Positions 1 through 6,296 of a DNA stretch of 6,440 nt are shown here, one piece after another. The position numbers and the translations under genes are program-made. Numbering within the stretch: position 1 is the first letter of the stretch; each line of letters starts with the position of its first letter. The stretch comes from CAWFFV01 sp963814985 (lineage in GTDB: Bacteria > Chloroflexota > Ktedonobacteria > Ktedonobacterales > Ktedonobacteraceae), in NCBI GenBank assembly GCA_963814985.1, contig CAWFFV010000121.1:1-6440 (forward strand). The letters run 5' to 3'. The notes under the pieces are model-generated. The model saw nothing but the letters and a program-made list of their open reading frames with translations, was not told where the DNA came from and searched no databases.

Positions 1-61
1 TGCTCAGTCTCAAGCGGTAGGCTTTCTTTATAACCCTTGGGATGATAACAGATAGGTAATG

Positions 62-108
62 TATCAAAATAGGACCTGTAAATCGATATTACAGACCCTA
101 TTTTGATA
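62..108. repeat. long imperfect inverted repeat (hairpin)
   Basis: TATCAAAATAGG (62-73) pairs perfectly with CCTATTTTGATA (97-108). After a 2+2 mismatch, CTGTAA (76-81) pairs with TTACAG (89-94) around a 7-nt loop, giving 18 base pairs in total. It lies 176 bp beyond the stop of the minus-strand helix-turn-helix gene. Neither side has a clear run of T, so it is not a classical intrinsic terminator. It could be an operator, a processed RNA hairpin or a small palindromic repeat. Nothing else is recognisable in 1-283. Confidence 0.6.
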
Positions 109-271
109 TTGTCATAACTACATGCCAGTTCTTTTCTTTCTCCTCCCTTTCCTGTGGTTTTTACATCCAATATTTTCCCATACTGCAATCGCTTGAAAGA
201 TGACAGCCAATGCTGCTATAGTAACAGTGAGACACTCATACAAACTCACAGCAAGATGTCCTTTCATCAGT

Positions 272-283
272 ATATCATGATAT
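272..283. repeat. 12-bp perfect palindrome abutting a stop codon
   Basis: ATATCATGATAT is fully self-complementary and touches the stop codon (284-286) of the minus-strand helix-turn-helix gene. It may be a protein-binding dyad or may be chance in AT-rich DNA. Confidence 0.35.
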
Positions 284-490
284 CTAGAAACCTAAATCCT
301 TTGGGTTGGTTACACCGAAAGCTTTGCATAGCAAGAACATTGAGCCAGGCTGTGGTACTTGCTCACCATGTTCCCAACGGAAATATGTCTGCGGGCAAAC
401 GCCTACGGCGTCTGCGGCATCTTTTAGTGTCCAAAAATTTACATTGCGTGCAGCACGCAACTTACGATTTATCTTTACCTTTTTAGGCAT
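284..490 (-). CDS. minimal XRE-like helix-turn-helix protein, 68 aa
   Basis: This is a probable small DNA-binding protein consisting of one helix-turn-helix domain. The start at 490 is chosen because GGGAG (complement of 499-503) sits 8 nt upstream; the frame is open to 625, but that extension is hydrophobic and has no such signal. After a basic N-terminus (MPKKVKINRKLRAARN), residues about 20-30 (TLKDAADAVGV) form the first helix of the motif. Residues about 32-40 (PQTYFRWEHG) form the recognition helix with the typical W-E-x-G ending. MFLLCKAFGV (about 51-60) is the closing helix. In Ktedonobacteria-like genomes this domain is often the N-terminus of much longer proteins; here it stops immediately after the domain. 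It has no oligomerisation or sensor domain. It could be a stand-alone regulator or a trimmed remnant. The fold assignment is by pattern and the target is unknown. Confidence 0.72.
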   Translation of the reverse strand: MPKKVKINRKLRAARNVNFWTLKDAADAVGVCPQTYFRWEHGEQVPQPGSMFLLCKAFGVTNPKDLGF

Positions 491-590
491 GATATAATCT
501 CCCAATAAAAAATCTCGAGGAATAGCCGCACACAACAATAGCTGGATTACCAATGTCATCAGTACATCAGCAAACACAATTGACACTATG

Positions 591-612
591 TTCAGAATTA
601 TGATATTCTGAA
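591..612. repeat. 8-bp inverted repeat, 6-nt spacer
   Basis: TTCAGAAT (591-598) and ATTCTGAA (605-612) are perfect inverted arms. The repeat sits about 100 bp upstream of the 68-aa helix-turn-helix start and just past the terminator-like hairpin at 611-641. It is an operator candidate for the small regulator. No convincing promoter boxes were found beside it. Confidence 0.4.
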
Positions 613-641
613 AAAGAGTGCACATAGAGATCTATGTGCAC
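611..641 (-). terminator. probable intrinsic terminator, minus strand
   Basis: Read on the minus strand, GTGCACATAG pairs perfectly with CTATGTGCAC around an ATCT tetraloop (618-641), followed by TCTTTTT (complement of 611-617). A ten-base-pair stem with a U tract is the form of a Rho-independent terminator, although the stem is only half G+C. It would end leftward transcription coming from the 178-aa gene 414 bp upstream and insulate the 68-aa helix-turn-helix gene. The near-perfect dyad could instead be an operator. Confidence 0.5.
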
Positions 642-1054
642 GACCTGAGTTTGCAGGCGGCTATTCCTGCTCCTTGTAAACGTGTTAACCGTTCCTGGTA
701 CAATTTGTGAATTACTTGGCGGGCAAAACTAAGCGTTCACAATACCAGGGCGGTTTTCTCTCTTCTGTAAGCAGATGTTACCACAACATCTCTCCCAAAA
801 AGCCATTCTGTGCAAAAAATAGCGCTGAAAAACGCTAATCAAACTACTAGAAAAAGTGCAAAACACGCTCCTTTGTGATACTCCTTCCGGGGTTGGGAAA
901 ACACAAAACAACGCGTATATTTCGACTACCTGCGTGCTTGTGTCTTCTATAGCAACCGTGACACCATACCATCAGGGCAGGCGAGCTAATCTTGTTTTTT
1001 CGATTATCATAGCAGTGTTTGTCGATTGAGAGGCTTATCTTAGCGTTCATCAAT
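642..1054. other. 413-bp stretch without a convincing gene
   Basis: No frame here has both a credible start signal and protein-like composition. A short minus-strand frame (847-1053) begins just after the stop of the 178-aa gene but has no Shine-Dalgarno sequence and is rich in Cys, His and Arg. If the terminator at 611-641 is real, the stretch would be a long 3' untranslated region or could hold a small RNA; no structure was recognised. Confidence 0.4.
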
Positions 1055-1591
1055 CTAAGTAAAATACACAGTATCCCTGGGCACTACATCATCAAAGTAT
1101 ATGGAGATACGAATTATCACCTCCTGGCGGGTCAAGAATGGCACAGTACCATTGAATGTTTCATCGTAGAGGTCCTTCACATCTTCTGTAATGCTGGGCT
1201 TGAGTGCTCTTGACACGGAAAGGTGCCTTGGGATTATTTTATATGTGCGTATGTGCCACCTGATCGCACAAGTGAGTAGGTCCATCCCTACAAGCTCTCT
1301 GTTAGTATATAGTCTTTTGATTGATCCTGTTGTCCTGTCTGTGGCGTTTGGTATAGCCGGCTTGATCACTGGAATTGGCTGGGTGGGAGTCCCAGACCTC
1401 TGAGTACGGTAATCATCAGAGACAGATTTTTCCTCCGAATACGACTCCGCGATTTGTCGCCGCTGTACCCGGTTGGTATGCGGCAAATCGACTCGCACTC
1501 GCGGTAAGGGCGGCGGCGTGACCGGACCTGTTGATCCAGGTAGTGATGCTCCCTGTGAGACTGTGAAGTCCCTACTTTTGAATTGGCCCAT
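1055..1591 (-). CDS. hypothetical protein, 178 aa, disordered N-terminus
   Basis: The family is not recognised. The start at 1591 is the first possible in-frame one: an in-frame TAA lies 6 nt upstream, and GAGGTG (complement of 1603-1608) gives a Shine-Dalgarno about 11 nt away. Residues 1-90 are rich in Pro, Ser, Thr, Arg and Gln (TPPPLPRVRV near 25-34, QPIPVIKPAIP near 71-81) and look disordered. Residues about 91-178 look folded: mixed charged and hydrophobic residues, a run LLTCAIRWHIRTYKII (105-120), and a C-terminus with alternating hydrophobics (EVIIRISIYFDDVV). There is no signal peptide and no membrane segment. The nearest promoter on this strand is at 1982-2010, facing that of the 215-aa regulator, so the two genes may be controlled together. 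The existence of the gene is inferred from the ribosome-binding site, length and composition. Confidence 0.55.
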   Translation of the reverse strand: MGQFKSRDFTVSQGASLPGSTGPVTPPPLPRVRVDLPHTNRVQRRQIAESYSEEKSVSDDYRTQRSGTPTQPIPVIKPAIPNATDRTTGSIKRLYTNRELVGMDLLTCAIRWHIRTYKIIPRHLSVSRALKPSITEDVKDLYDETFNGTVPFLTRQEVIIRISIYFDDVVPRDTVYFT

Positions 1592-1866
1592 ATGTTATAG
1601 CCCACCTCGATATACATGGAACGCTACAAAAATACCAATAGCGCTTTATGTTGACTGATTGATGTATGTTTCTGTTAACAATACCGGACTTATTTACTAT
1701 GAATGACCTGGACCAAGACCCATCTGTATTTTTTCCAAAGTAGATACAGTCCTGAGTATCAAAAAACAGGCGAGGTAACCGCGTCACCAGAGAAATATGC
1801 TTACTTCATGTTGTTTCAGCTTTAATAGAATGTGCTAAAAATGTAAATTCTTTCTTAAAAGAGCTA
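1592..1866. other. long leader region between divergent genes
   Basis: If the minus-strand promoter at 1982-2010 is used, this forms most of a roughly 380-nt leader for the 178-aa gene. It contains GATATACATGG (1609-1619), identical to 1911-1921 in the operator cluster, placed immediately upstream of the Shine-Dalgarno of the 178-aa gene. A 71-codon minus-strand frame from a GTG at 1787 lacks a ribosome-binding site and is not called. Nothing else is recognised. Confidence 0.4.
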
Positions 1867-1889
1867 AAATCTCTTCACAAATCTCTTCA
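1867..1889 (+). repeat. 11-bp direct repeat, 12-bp period
   Basis: AAATCTCTTCA occurs at 1867-1877 and again at 1879-1889. The first copy overlaps the -35 box (1874-1879) of the plus-strand promoter and the second lies in its spacer. This is a possible activator or repressor site, or simple slippage. Confidence 0.55.
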
Positions 1890-1902
1890 AAGCTGCTATA
1901 AT
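1874..1902 (+). promoter_or_regulatory. sigma70-type promoter for the 215-aa regulator
   Basis: TTCACA (1874-1879), a 17-bp spacer, then a perfect TATAAT (1897-1902). Transcription would begin near 1909, leaving a leader of about 150 nt before the regulator start at 2058. The half-site cluster begins 11 bp after the -10 box. Confidence 0.65.
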
Positions 1903-1911
1903 AGCCGTAAG

Positions 1912-1971
1912 ATATACATGGTTAATCTTTATGTATAATTTCTTTTCATGTATAAATATTTCTTATACATG
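1912..1971. promoter_or_regulatory. cluster of four TTATACATG half-sites (operator)
   Basis: The half-sites are ATATACATG (1912-1920, one mismatch), TATGTATAA (1930-1938, reverse, one mismatch), CATGTATAA (1947-1955, reverse, exact) and TTATACATG (1963-1971, exact). The first two form one inverted pair and the last two another (exact 9-bp arms, 7-bp spacer). Their centres are 18, 17 and 16 bp apart. The cluster fills the space between two opposed promoters. The likely binder is the helix-turn-helix protein encoded at 2058-2705, acting as autoregulator; this is inference. Confidence 0.6.
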
Positions 1972-1981
1972 GGACAGGCGT

Positions 1982-2010
1982 ATCGTACTCTTTTTTAAGC
2001 TGATTGTCAA
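1982..2010 (-). promoter_or_regulatory. opposing sigma70-type promoter
   Basis: On the minus strand, a perfect TTGACA (complement of 2005-2010), a 17-bp spacer and TACGAT (complement of 1982-1987, four of six consensus bases). The start would be near 1975, directed leftward through the operator cluster toward the 178-aa gene. The half-site at 1963-1971 begins 11 bp from this -10 box, mirroring the plus-strand promoter. Confidence 0.55.
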
Positions 2011-2057
2011 GATATTTTTGATAGTTCTTTCAAATCTTTAAAATCAGGAGATCGCTC

Positions 2058-2705
2058 ATGCCAATTAGTGACAGCAGACAAGCCCAAATCGATCAAATAA
2101 TTTCCACTGATTTATTGCGCAGATCCCAGAAGCGATTTGGTGAATTACTACGCGAGGTATGTGAGGCATCGGGTTTCACGCAAGGGAAACTCTCACGAAA
2201 ATCCAAGGATGAGCGTCAGCGGTTGATTGAAGCAGGATATATTCGTCCTGAGGACCCTATTGGATCAATGGAGCAACCTACTATATCAAAAGTGATGGCC
2301 GGTGTTCAAGAACCAACTTATTTCCAGGTCTTCATCTGGTTGCGTGTCATACGGACTCATTATGAAAGCACCAAATTTGCTGAGATTTGCAAAAAGTTAG
2401 GAATTATCCCCATTCCACAATTCTCCCGTGAATTGGAACAAAAACTTTGGTATCTCTCGACGTTCGTGCAACCAGATGAACTTCTCCGGGTCTATGAGGA
2501 AACTGAGGAGTACGTAAAGGAACTCGAACTCAGCCAATCGCTCATTGAACACAAAGAGACACGGTGGGAGAAGCCGAAAATAGGGTTGGAGGAAAAGATC
2601 ACAGATGTAGATATACCAGCCTTCCCAAAAACAGACACGGATATAAAAGCTGTGCGAATCCGTCAAGCAGTAGTATCACAGAAGCGATCACCAATCAAAA
2701 AGTAG
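2058..2705 (+). CDS. helix-turn-helix transcriptional regulator, 215 aa
   Basis: This is a probable DNA-binding regulator. The start at 2058 follows AGGAG (2046-2050) with a 7-nt spacing. Residues about 25-45 (KRFGELLREVCEASGFTQGKLSRKS) match the first helices of an XRE/Cro-type domain, and QPTISKVMAGVQEPTYFQVFIWLRVI (73-98) matches the recognition helix and the helix after it. Between them is an unusual insertion of about 25 residues (48-72, DERQRLIEAGYIRPEDPIGS and flanks), longer than the normal turn. Residues about 104-165 are helical and charged (ELEQKLWYL, ELLRVYEETEEYVKELELSQ), suggesting a dimerisation segment. The tail (166-215) is hydrophilic, basic at the end (SQKRSPIKK) and probably flexible. 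It lies behind a strong promoter whose start region carries paired half-sites, so negative autoregulation is likely. No ligand domain or peptidase motif is visible. Confidence 0.72.
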   Translation: MPISDSRQAQIDQIISTDLLRRSQKRFGELLREVCEASGFTQGKLSRKSKDERQRLIEAGYIRPEDPIGSMEQPTISKVMAGVQEPTYFQVFIWLRVIRTHYESTKFAEICKKLGIIPIPQFSRELEQKLWYLSTFVQPDELLRVYEETEEYVKELELSQSLIEHKETRWEKPKIGLEEKITDVDIPAFPKTDTDIKAVRIRQAVVSQKRSPIKK

Positions 2706-2875
2706 ACTAACAGGCGTTTCGCTAACTTCGCCTTGTGCATGGAATCTTGGCACCCAGCTATACAGCCAACCATAGAGCTATGCAATTGTTTCATTGTGTG
2801 GTATGGTAAGTCTAGATAAGCTACCCTGGCTCTGCTTGTGCCAACTATGCATTCATTCTCACACTGGAGGTCTAC
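2706..2875. other. intergenic region ahead of the MFS gene
   Basis: It holds two short dyads: TTGGC (2747-2751) with GCCAA (2765-2769), and CATAG-AG-CTATG (2771-2782). These could be an operator for the transporter. A weak inverted repeat, AGGCG (2712-2716) with CGCCT (2729-2733), follows the regulator stop but has no T run. No promoter with good boxes and spacing was found. Confidence 0.3.
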
Positions 2876-4291
2876 ATGAGTGAGATTGCCCCTTCTACCA
2901 ACGCTGGTTCCAAGGCTCGCACACGCCCCTCCACAAGTTATGCTCGCTACGTATTTTGCGTAATGTGTGGCATTAGTTTCCTGAATTATTTGGATCGCAA
3001 TGTTTTAACCGGAGCTGCCAATACAGTCGCTAAAGAACTTGGCTTTGGATTGGACGGGATTGGTTACATTGCCTCGGCCTTTCTGATTGTCTATACCCTG
3101 AGTACTGTCCCATTGGGTATCTGGGCAGATCGTACAAAACGTAAAAATGTTGTAGCGGTCTGTGTCGCCGTCTGGAGCATTGCTACGGCGGCTACTGCGC
3201 TGGCCACCAATTTTACGACGCTCTTTCTTTCACGCATGATCCTGGGCATTGGTGAAGCTGGCTATTTTCCCGCCGGGAATGCGCTCATGAGTGACTACTT
3301 TAGCCGAGAGAAGCGGTCACGCGTGATGAGCTGGTGGAATGTTGCTCAACTTGTGGGTATCCTCGTCGGTTTTGCGCTTGGCGGCATTCTGGCTGGCGCT
3401 GGCCTCTGGCGGCTGGCATTTATTTTTACGGGTATCCCTGGTCTGTTGCTCGCCTGGTTTGCATGGCGACTACGTGAGCCACGCCGTAATCAGGCCGATG
3501 AAGAAGCAAGAGAACTTGATGCACCTTCTCAGGAAAATGTACTAAAGGCAGAAGAATTGCCTCACGTTGCTCCTCTACCCTCAACGCTATGGTCACAATT
3601 TGCGGCATTATCACGTATCAAAACGCTGTCAGTATTGATTGCCGTACAGGTCTTTGCATTTTTCGTTCTGGGGGTCAATGTTGTTTTCCTACCAACCTAT
3701 CTGCAACAGAAGGACCTTTATGGCTTTACTTCGGGACAGGCGGGCCTTTTCTCAGGAGCGGTGATTGTGCTCGCGGGCATGGTGGGAACAGTTCTTGGGG
3801 GATATATGGCTGATGTTCTTAATCGCCGCCATCCAGGAGCGCGTGTATTAGTTTGTGGAATTGGCTTCTTGCTCAGTGCTCCTGCATTCGCTATCGCTGT
3901 CACTGCCCATAATATCGATATTTTTACTATCTTCTTCATTCTTACCTGCATCTTGCTCTCGATCCATCCTGGTCCCAGTACAGCTGCCATGCAGGACGTT
4001 GTTCCTTCAGCTCTACGAGCTTCTGCTGTTGCTCTCGCATTATTGATTGCTCACCTCTTTGGTGATGCGTTTGCTCCTACCCTGGTTGGCGTACTGGCTA
4101 CCAATTTCGATCCGACACATGGACTACATTTCAAAAACAGTGTTGCGGGCCACGATTTGAGTATCGCATTATTAGTGACATGTACACCAGCACTGGTCAT
4201 AGCGGGTCTCATTGGTATCTTCGGAGCGCGTTGGATGAAAGATGATATCGCCGCCGCTGAACGTGTTGATAGATTGGCAAAAGCAGAGTGA
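2876..4291 (+). CDS. MFS transporter, anion:cation symporter/spinster type, 471 aa
   Basis: An inner-membrane secondary transporter, full length for the family and intact. The start at 2876 has GGAGG (2866-2870) 5 nt upstream. The N-terminus is a hydrophilic cytoplasmic tail (1-22). Twelve membrane segments can be placed at roughly 24-42, 62-83, 91-110, 113-135, 151-172, 178-198, 250-274, 286-309, 322-342, 348-366, 380-400 and 426-450, with a charged central loop (199-247). Signature elements are FLNYLDRNVL (35-44) in helix 1, the MFS motif GIWADRTKRK (81-90) after helix 2, RMILGIGEAGYFPAGNALMSDYF (120-142) with the R-G-GE pattern of helix 4, and the second-half counterpart GGYMADVLNRRHPGAR (308-323). 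This subfamily usually moves organic anions such as sugar acids with protons or cations; the substrate here cannot be read. It converges on the gene at 4349-4708 and shows no operon partner. Confidence 0.9.
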   Translation: MSEIAPSTNAGSKARTRPSTSYARYVFCVMCGISFLNYLDRNVLTGAANTVAKELGFGLDGIGYIASAFLIVYTLSTVPLGIWADRTKRKNVVAVCVAVWSIATAATALATNFTTLFLSRMILGIGEAGYFPAGNALMSDYFSREKRSRVMSWWNVAQLVGILVGFALGGILAGAGLWRLAFIFTGIPGLLLAWFAWRLREPRRNQADEEARELDAPSQENVLKAEELPHVAPLPSTLWSQFAALSRIKTLSVLIAVQVFAFFVLGVNVVFLPTYLQQKDLYGFTSGQAGLFSGAVIVLAGMVGTVLGGYMADVLNRRHPGARVLVCGIGFLLSAPAFAIAVTAHNIDIFTIFFILTCILLSIHPGPSTAAMQDVVPSALRASAVALALLIAHLFGDAFAPTLVGVLATNFDPTHGLHFKNSVAGHDLSIALLVTCTPALVIAGLIGIFGARWMKDDIAAAERVDRLAKAE

Positions 4292-4298
4292 CACTCTG
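4284..4298. repeat. short dyad over the MFS stop codon
   Basis: CAGAGTG (4284-4290), one base, CACTCTG (4292-4298). As RNA only a short stem could form. It sits at the junction of two convergent genes, where a bidirectional terminator would be expected, but no T run follows. Confidence 0.3.
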
Positions 4299-4348
4299 TC
4301 CGGACTTGCTCGGGTGTTTGTTTGTTTGCGTTAGATAGCCGGTACAAT

Positions 4349-4708
4349 TTACACTTGTTTACGATTGACTATAAAGTTGGCACAGATCACAAAAACAGTG
4401 AAAACGCCCAATCCTATGTAGATGAATGGTTGGATTGTAGGATGATTGAGGATAACGATGATGGCAAGAAAGAAAAAGATCATCCAGAGCGCGAGTGAAG
4501 TAATAGCCATACCCACACGCAGATTTAGCATATGTTCTCTGAGGTGAGCATTTTCCTGAGATTTTTCCTCTCCCTGTCCAGCTATCTTCTGATTGTAAGG
4601 GCTTGCCTCGTAGTCATTGCTATAATGTGGCGATGCTCCATAGCCACTCTCATACGCTCCAGACTCACTACGCCGGGTGTTTTCAAATTGCATTTCCTGT
4701 TGCGACAC
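4349..4708 (-). CDS. small two-helix membrane protein, 119 aa
   Basis: The family is not recognised. The GTG at 4708 is chosen as start because AAGGAGG lies about 9 nt upstream (complement of about 4718-4724); an in-frame ATG five codons later has no such signal. Residues 1-60 are hydrophilic and rich in Ser, Tyr, Gly, Glu and Gln (SGAYESGYGASPHYSNDYEASPYNQ), probably a disordered cytoplasmic tail. Residues 50-63 (SQENAHLREHMLNL) could form an amphipathic helix. Two hydrophobic segments follow at about 66-88 (MAITSLALWMIFFFLAIIVIL) and 93-113 (QPFIYIGLGVFTVFVICANFIV), ending in a short basic tail (NRKQV). This is the layout of a small hairpin membrane protein. It is convergent with the MFS gene (57-bp gap) and divergent from the HisD-like gene, so it is probably its own transcription unit. 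Confidence 0.8.
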   Translation of the reverse strand: MSQQEMQFENTRRSESGAYESGYGASPHYSNDYEASPYNQKIAGQGEEKSQENAHLREHMLNLRVGMAITSLALWMIFFFLAIIVILNHPTIQPFIYIGLGVFTVFVICANFIVNRKQV

Positions 4709-4819
4709 GTTTAAGGCCCTCCTTGTCTAGTAATCTGGCTTTATGGTCACTACTCGGATTTATTGGCGCTCAAGGCACTCTCAGCACAGCAAGTGACGAG
4801 GAATCCTGAAGAGATACAC

Positions 4820-4847
4820 TTGATACTATGCTAGTTACGAGTAATAA
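4820..4847 (+). promoter_or_regulatory. possible promoter for the HisD-like gene
   Basis: TTGATA (4820-4825), a 16-bp spacer, TAATAA (4842-4847). Both boxes match consensus in most positions but the spacer is one short. It would give a leader of about 130 nt before 4985. This lies in the 276-bp divergent region 4709-4984, where nothing else was recognised. Confidence 0.3.
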
Positions 4848-4984
4848 GGGAATATGTTGCAAGAGGAAAAGTCCTCTGGATCATCTTGCCATCATCACGT
4901 ATCATAATAAAGGGCTAGCAAAAGCAACCTCCCTACACGTATTTGCACCCCAACAGAGATCCCTATTTTTCAAGGAAAATATTC

Positions 4985-6291
4985 ATGATACATTTCTACG
5001 AACTTGCCAAATTAGACGCTGCCCAACGCACACGTTTGCTACGTCGTGCTGAAGTCGAGATCGATGATCTGATAGAATATGTACGTCCCATCGTGCGTGC
5101 TGTGCGCGACCGTGGAGATGAAGCCCTTATCGAGTTCATGGCTCGCTTTGACCATGTACAACTCACGCCAGATCGCTTGCGTGTGAGCCAGGCAGAGATT
5201 GAGCGTGCTCATCACATACTCGATAAAGATGTATATGCGGCTATCGAGTATGCCATTCACAATGTTCGCACCTTCCATGAACGTCAAATGCCGCATGAGC
5301 AGTGGTTCACACAGATAGCCCCTGGCATCATGGCTGGCGAGAAGATCACACCGATTACCAGCGTGGGACTCTATGTGCCACGTGGAAAAGGTGCTTTTCC
5401 CTCGGTTATGTATATGCTGGCAACACCAGCTAGCATCGCTGGTGTGCCCCGTATCGTTGTTTGTACGCCACCTGGACCGGATGGGAGGTTGATCTTGCTT
5501 CTCTCGTTGCTGCGGACCTCTGTGGCATACACGAAATTTACCGCGTTGGCGGGGCACAGGCCATTGCTGCACTCGCCTACGGCACAGCCAGTCTGACACG
5601 AGTCCATAAAATCACAGGACCGGGCAATCCCTACTCTTCGCTGCCAAACGCCTGCTTTATGGAACCGTAGATGTGGGGCTTCCTGCTGGTCCCAGCGAGT
5701 CAGTCCTGTTAGCGGATGAAAGTGCTGATCCTGAACCGGTAGCACGCGATCTCTTGATTGAGGCTGAGCATGGGCCAGATTCCTCCAGTTTACTTGTGAC
5801 CGATAGCCGTGCCCTCATTAATGCTGTCGTGACTCTGCTCCCTGCCAGGATAGCCGCGCTTCCAGAGTGGCGACAGGCTTTTTGTCGCACGGGATTTGAG
5901 AGTACAGAAGGAACTGGAAGGTTTGTACTTACTGCAAACTATGCACGAGGCCATACATTTCGTGAACGAGTATGCCCCGGAGCATCTTGAGGTCTGTAAC
6001 GTGAGCCATTTGCCCTCTTGCCGACTTGAAAAATGCCGGGGAGATTCTGATCGGGCCATATACACCGTATTGTACAGGGAATTATAGTCTGGGCACTAAT
6101 GCCATCTTACCCACAGGAGGCTTTGCGCATACCTTCTCCTGTACCTCAGTTTACGATTTCCTCAAGCGCACTGGTCTGGCCTATCTTACAAAGGATGGCT
6201 ATACAGCTCTGAGTGAGACAACACGCCGACTGGCAGAGTTCGAGGGTTTCCCGCGCATGCCAATGCGGTCACACAACGCCCTGTGTCATAA
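4985..6291 (+). pseudogene. hisD: histidinol-dehydrogenase-family gene, six apparent frameshifts
   Basis: HisD-family NAD-dependent dehydrogenases oxidise an alcohol in two steps to a carboxylate, in the cytosol; HisD itself makes histidine from histidinol. The start at 4985 has AAGGA 8 nt upstream; a start at 4943 in the same frame lacks a signal. The first frame is clean to about 5486 and includes GLYVPRGKGAFPSVMYML (restored residues about 128-145). Frame changes are then needed: one base lost near 5486-5488, one lost at 5634/5635, one gained in the T5 run 5879-5883, one lost near 6000, one lost near 6026 and one lost near 6251. Joined, they give AIAALAYGTAS, KITGPGNPY, AAKRLLYGTVDVGLPAGPSES, IEAEHGPDS, VNEYAPEHLEV, EPFALLP, NAGEILIGPYTP, GTNAILPTGGF, ETTRRLAEFEGF and AHANAVTQRPVS-stop: 436 residues, the normal family length. 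Motifs survive in every segment, so damage is recent or is sequencing error. No other his genes are adjacent. It may be a paralogue acting on another substrate. Confidence 0.88.
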
Positions 6292-6296
6292 CAACT

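Noticed and set aside
154..486. 110-codon plus-strand frame opposite the 68-aa helix-turn-helix gene
   Set aside because: No start signal, no recognisable pattern; antisense shadow of the minus-strand gene.
847..1053. 68-codon minus-strand frame starting just after the 178-aa stop
   Set aside because: No Shine-Dalgarno sequence, composition rich in Cys/His/Arg and not protein-like; position alone is not enough.
1572..1787. 71-codon minus-strand frame from GTG in the leader of the 178-aa gene
   Set aside because: No ribosome-binding site and overlaps the better-supported start at 1591.
1912..1971. CRISPR-like array from repeated TATACATG elements
   Set aside because: Units are 9 bp, alternate in orientation and have 7-9 bp gaps; this is an operator cluster, not repeats with spacers.
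2712..2733. Terminator after the 215-aa regulator (AGGCG/CGCCT)
   Set aside because: Only 5 bp of stem, 12-nt loop and no T run.
5039..5599. 186-codon minus-strand frame inside the HisD-like gene
   Set aside because: Its complement encodes clear HisD motifs; the frame is a shadow of codon bias.
5486..6253. Programmed ribosomal frameshifting in the HisD-like gene
   Set aside because: Six shifts at unrelated sequences, most without slippery heptamers, cannot be programmed recoding.
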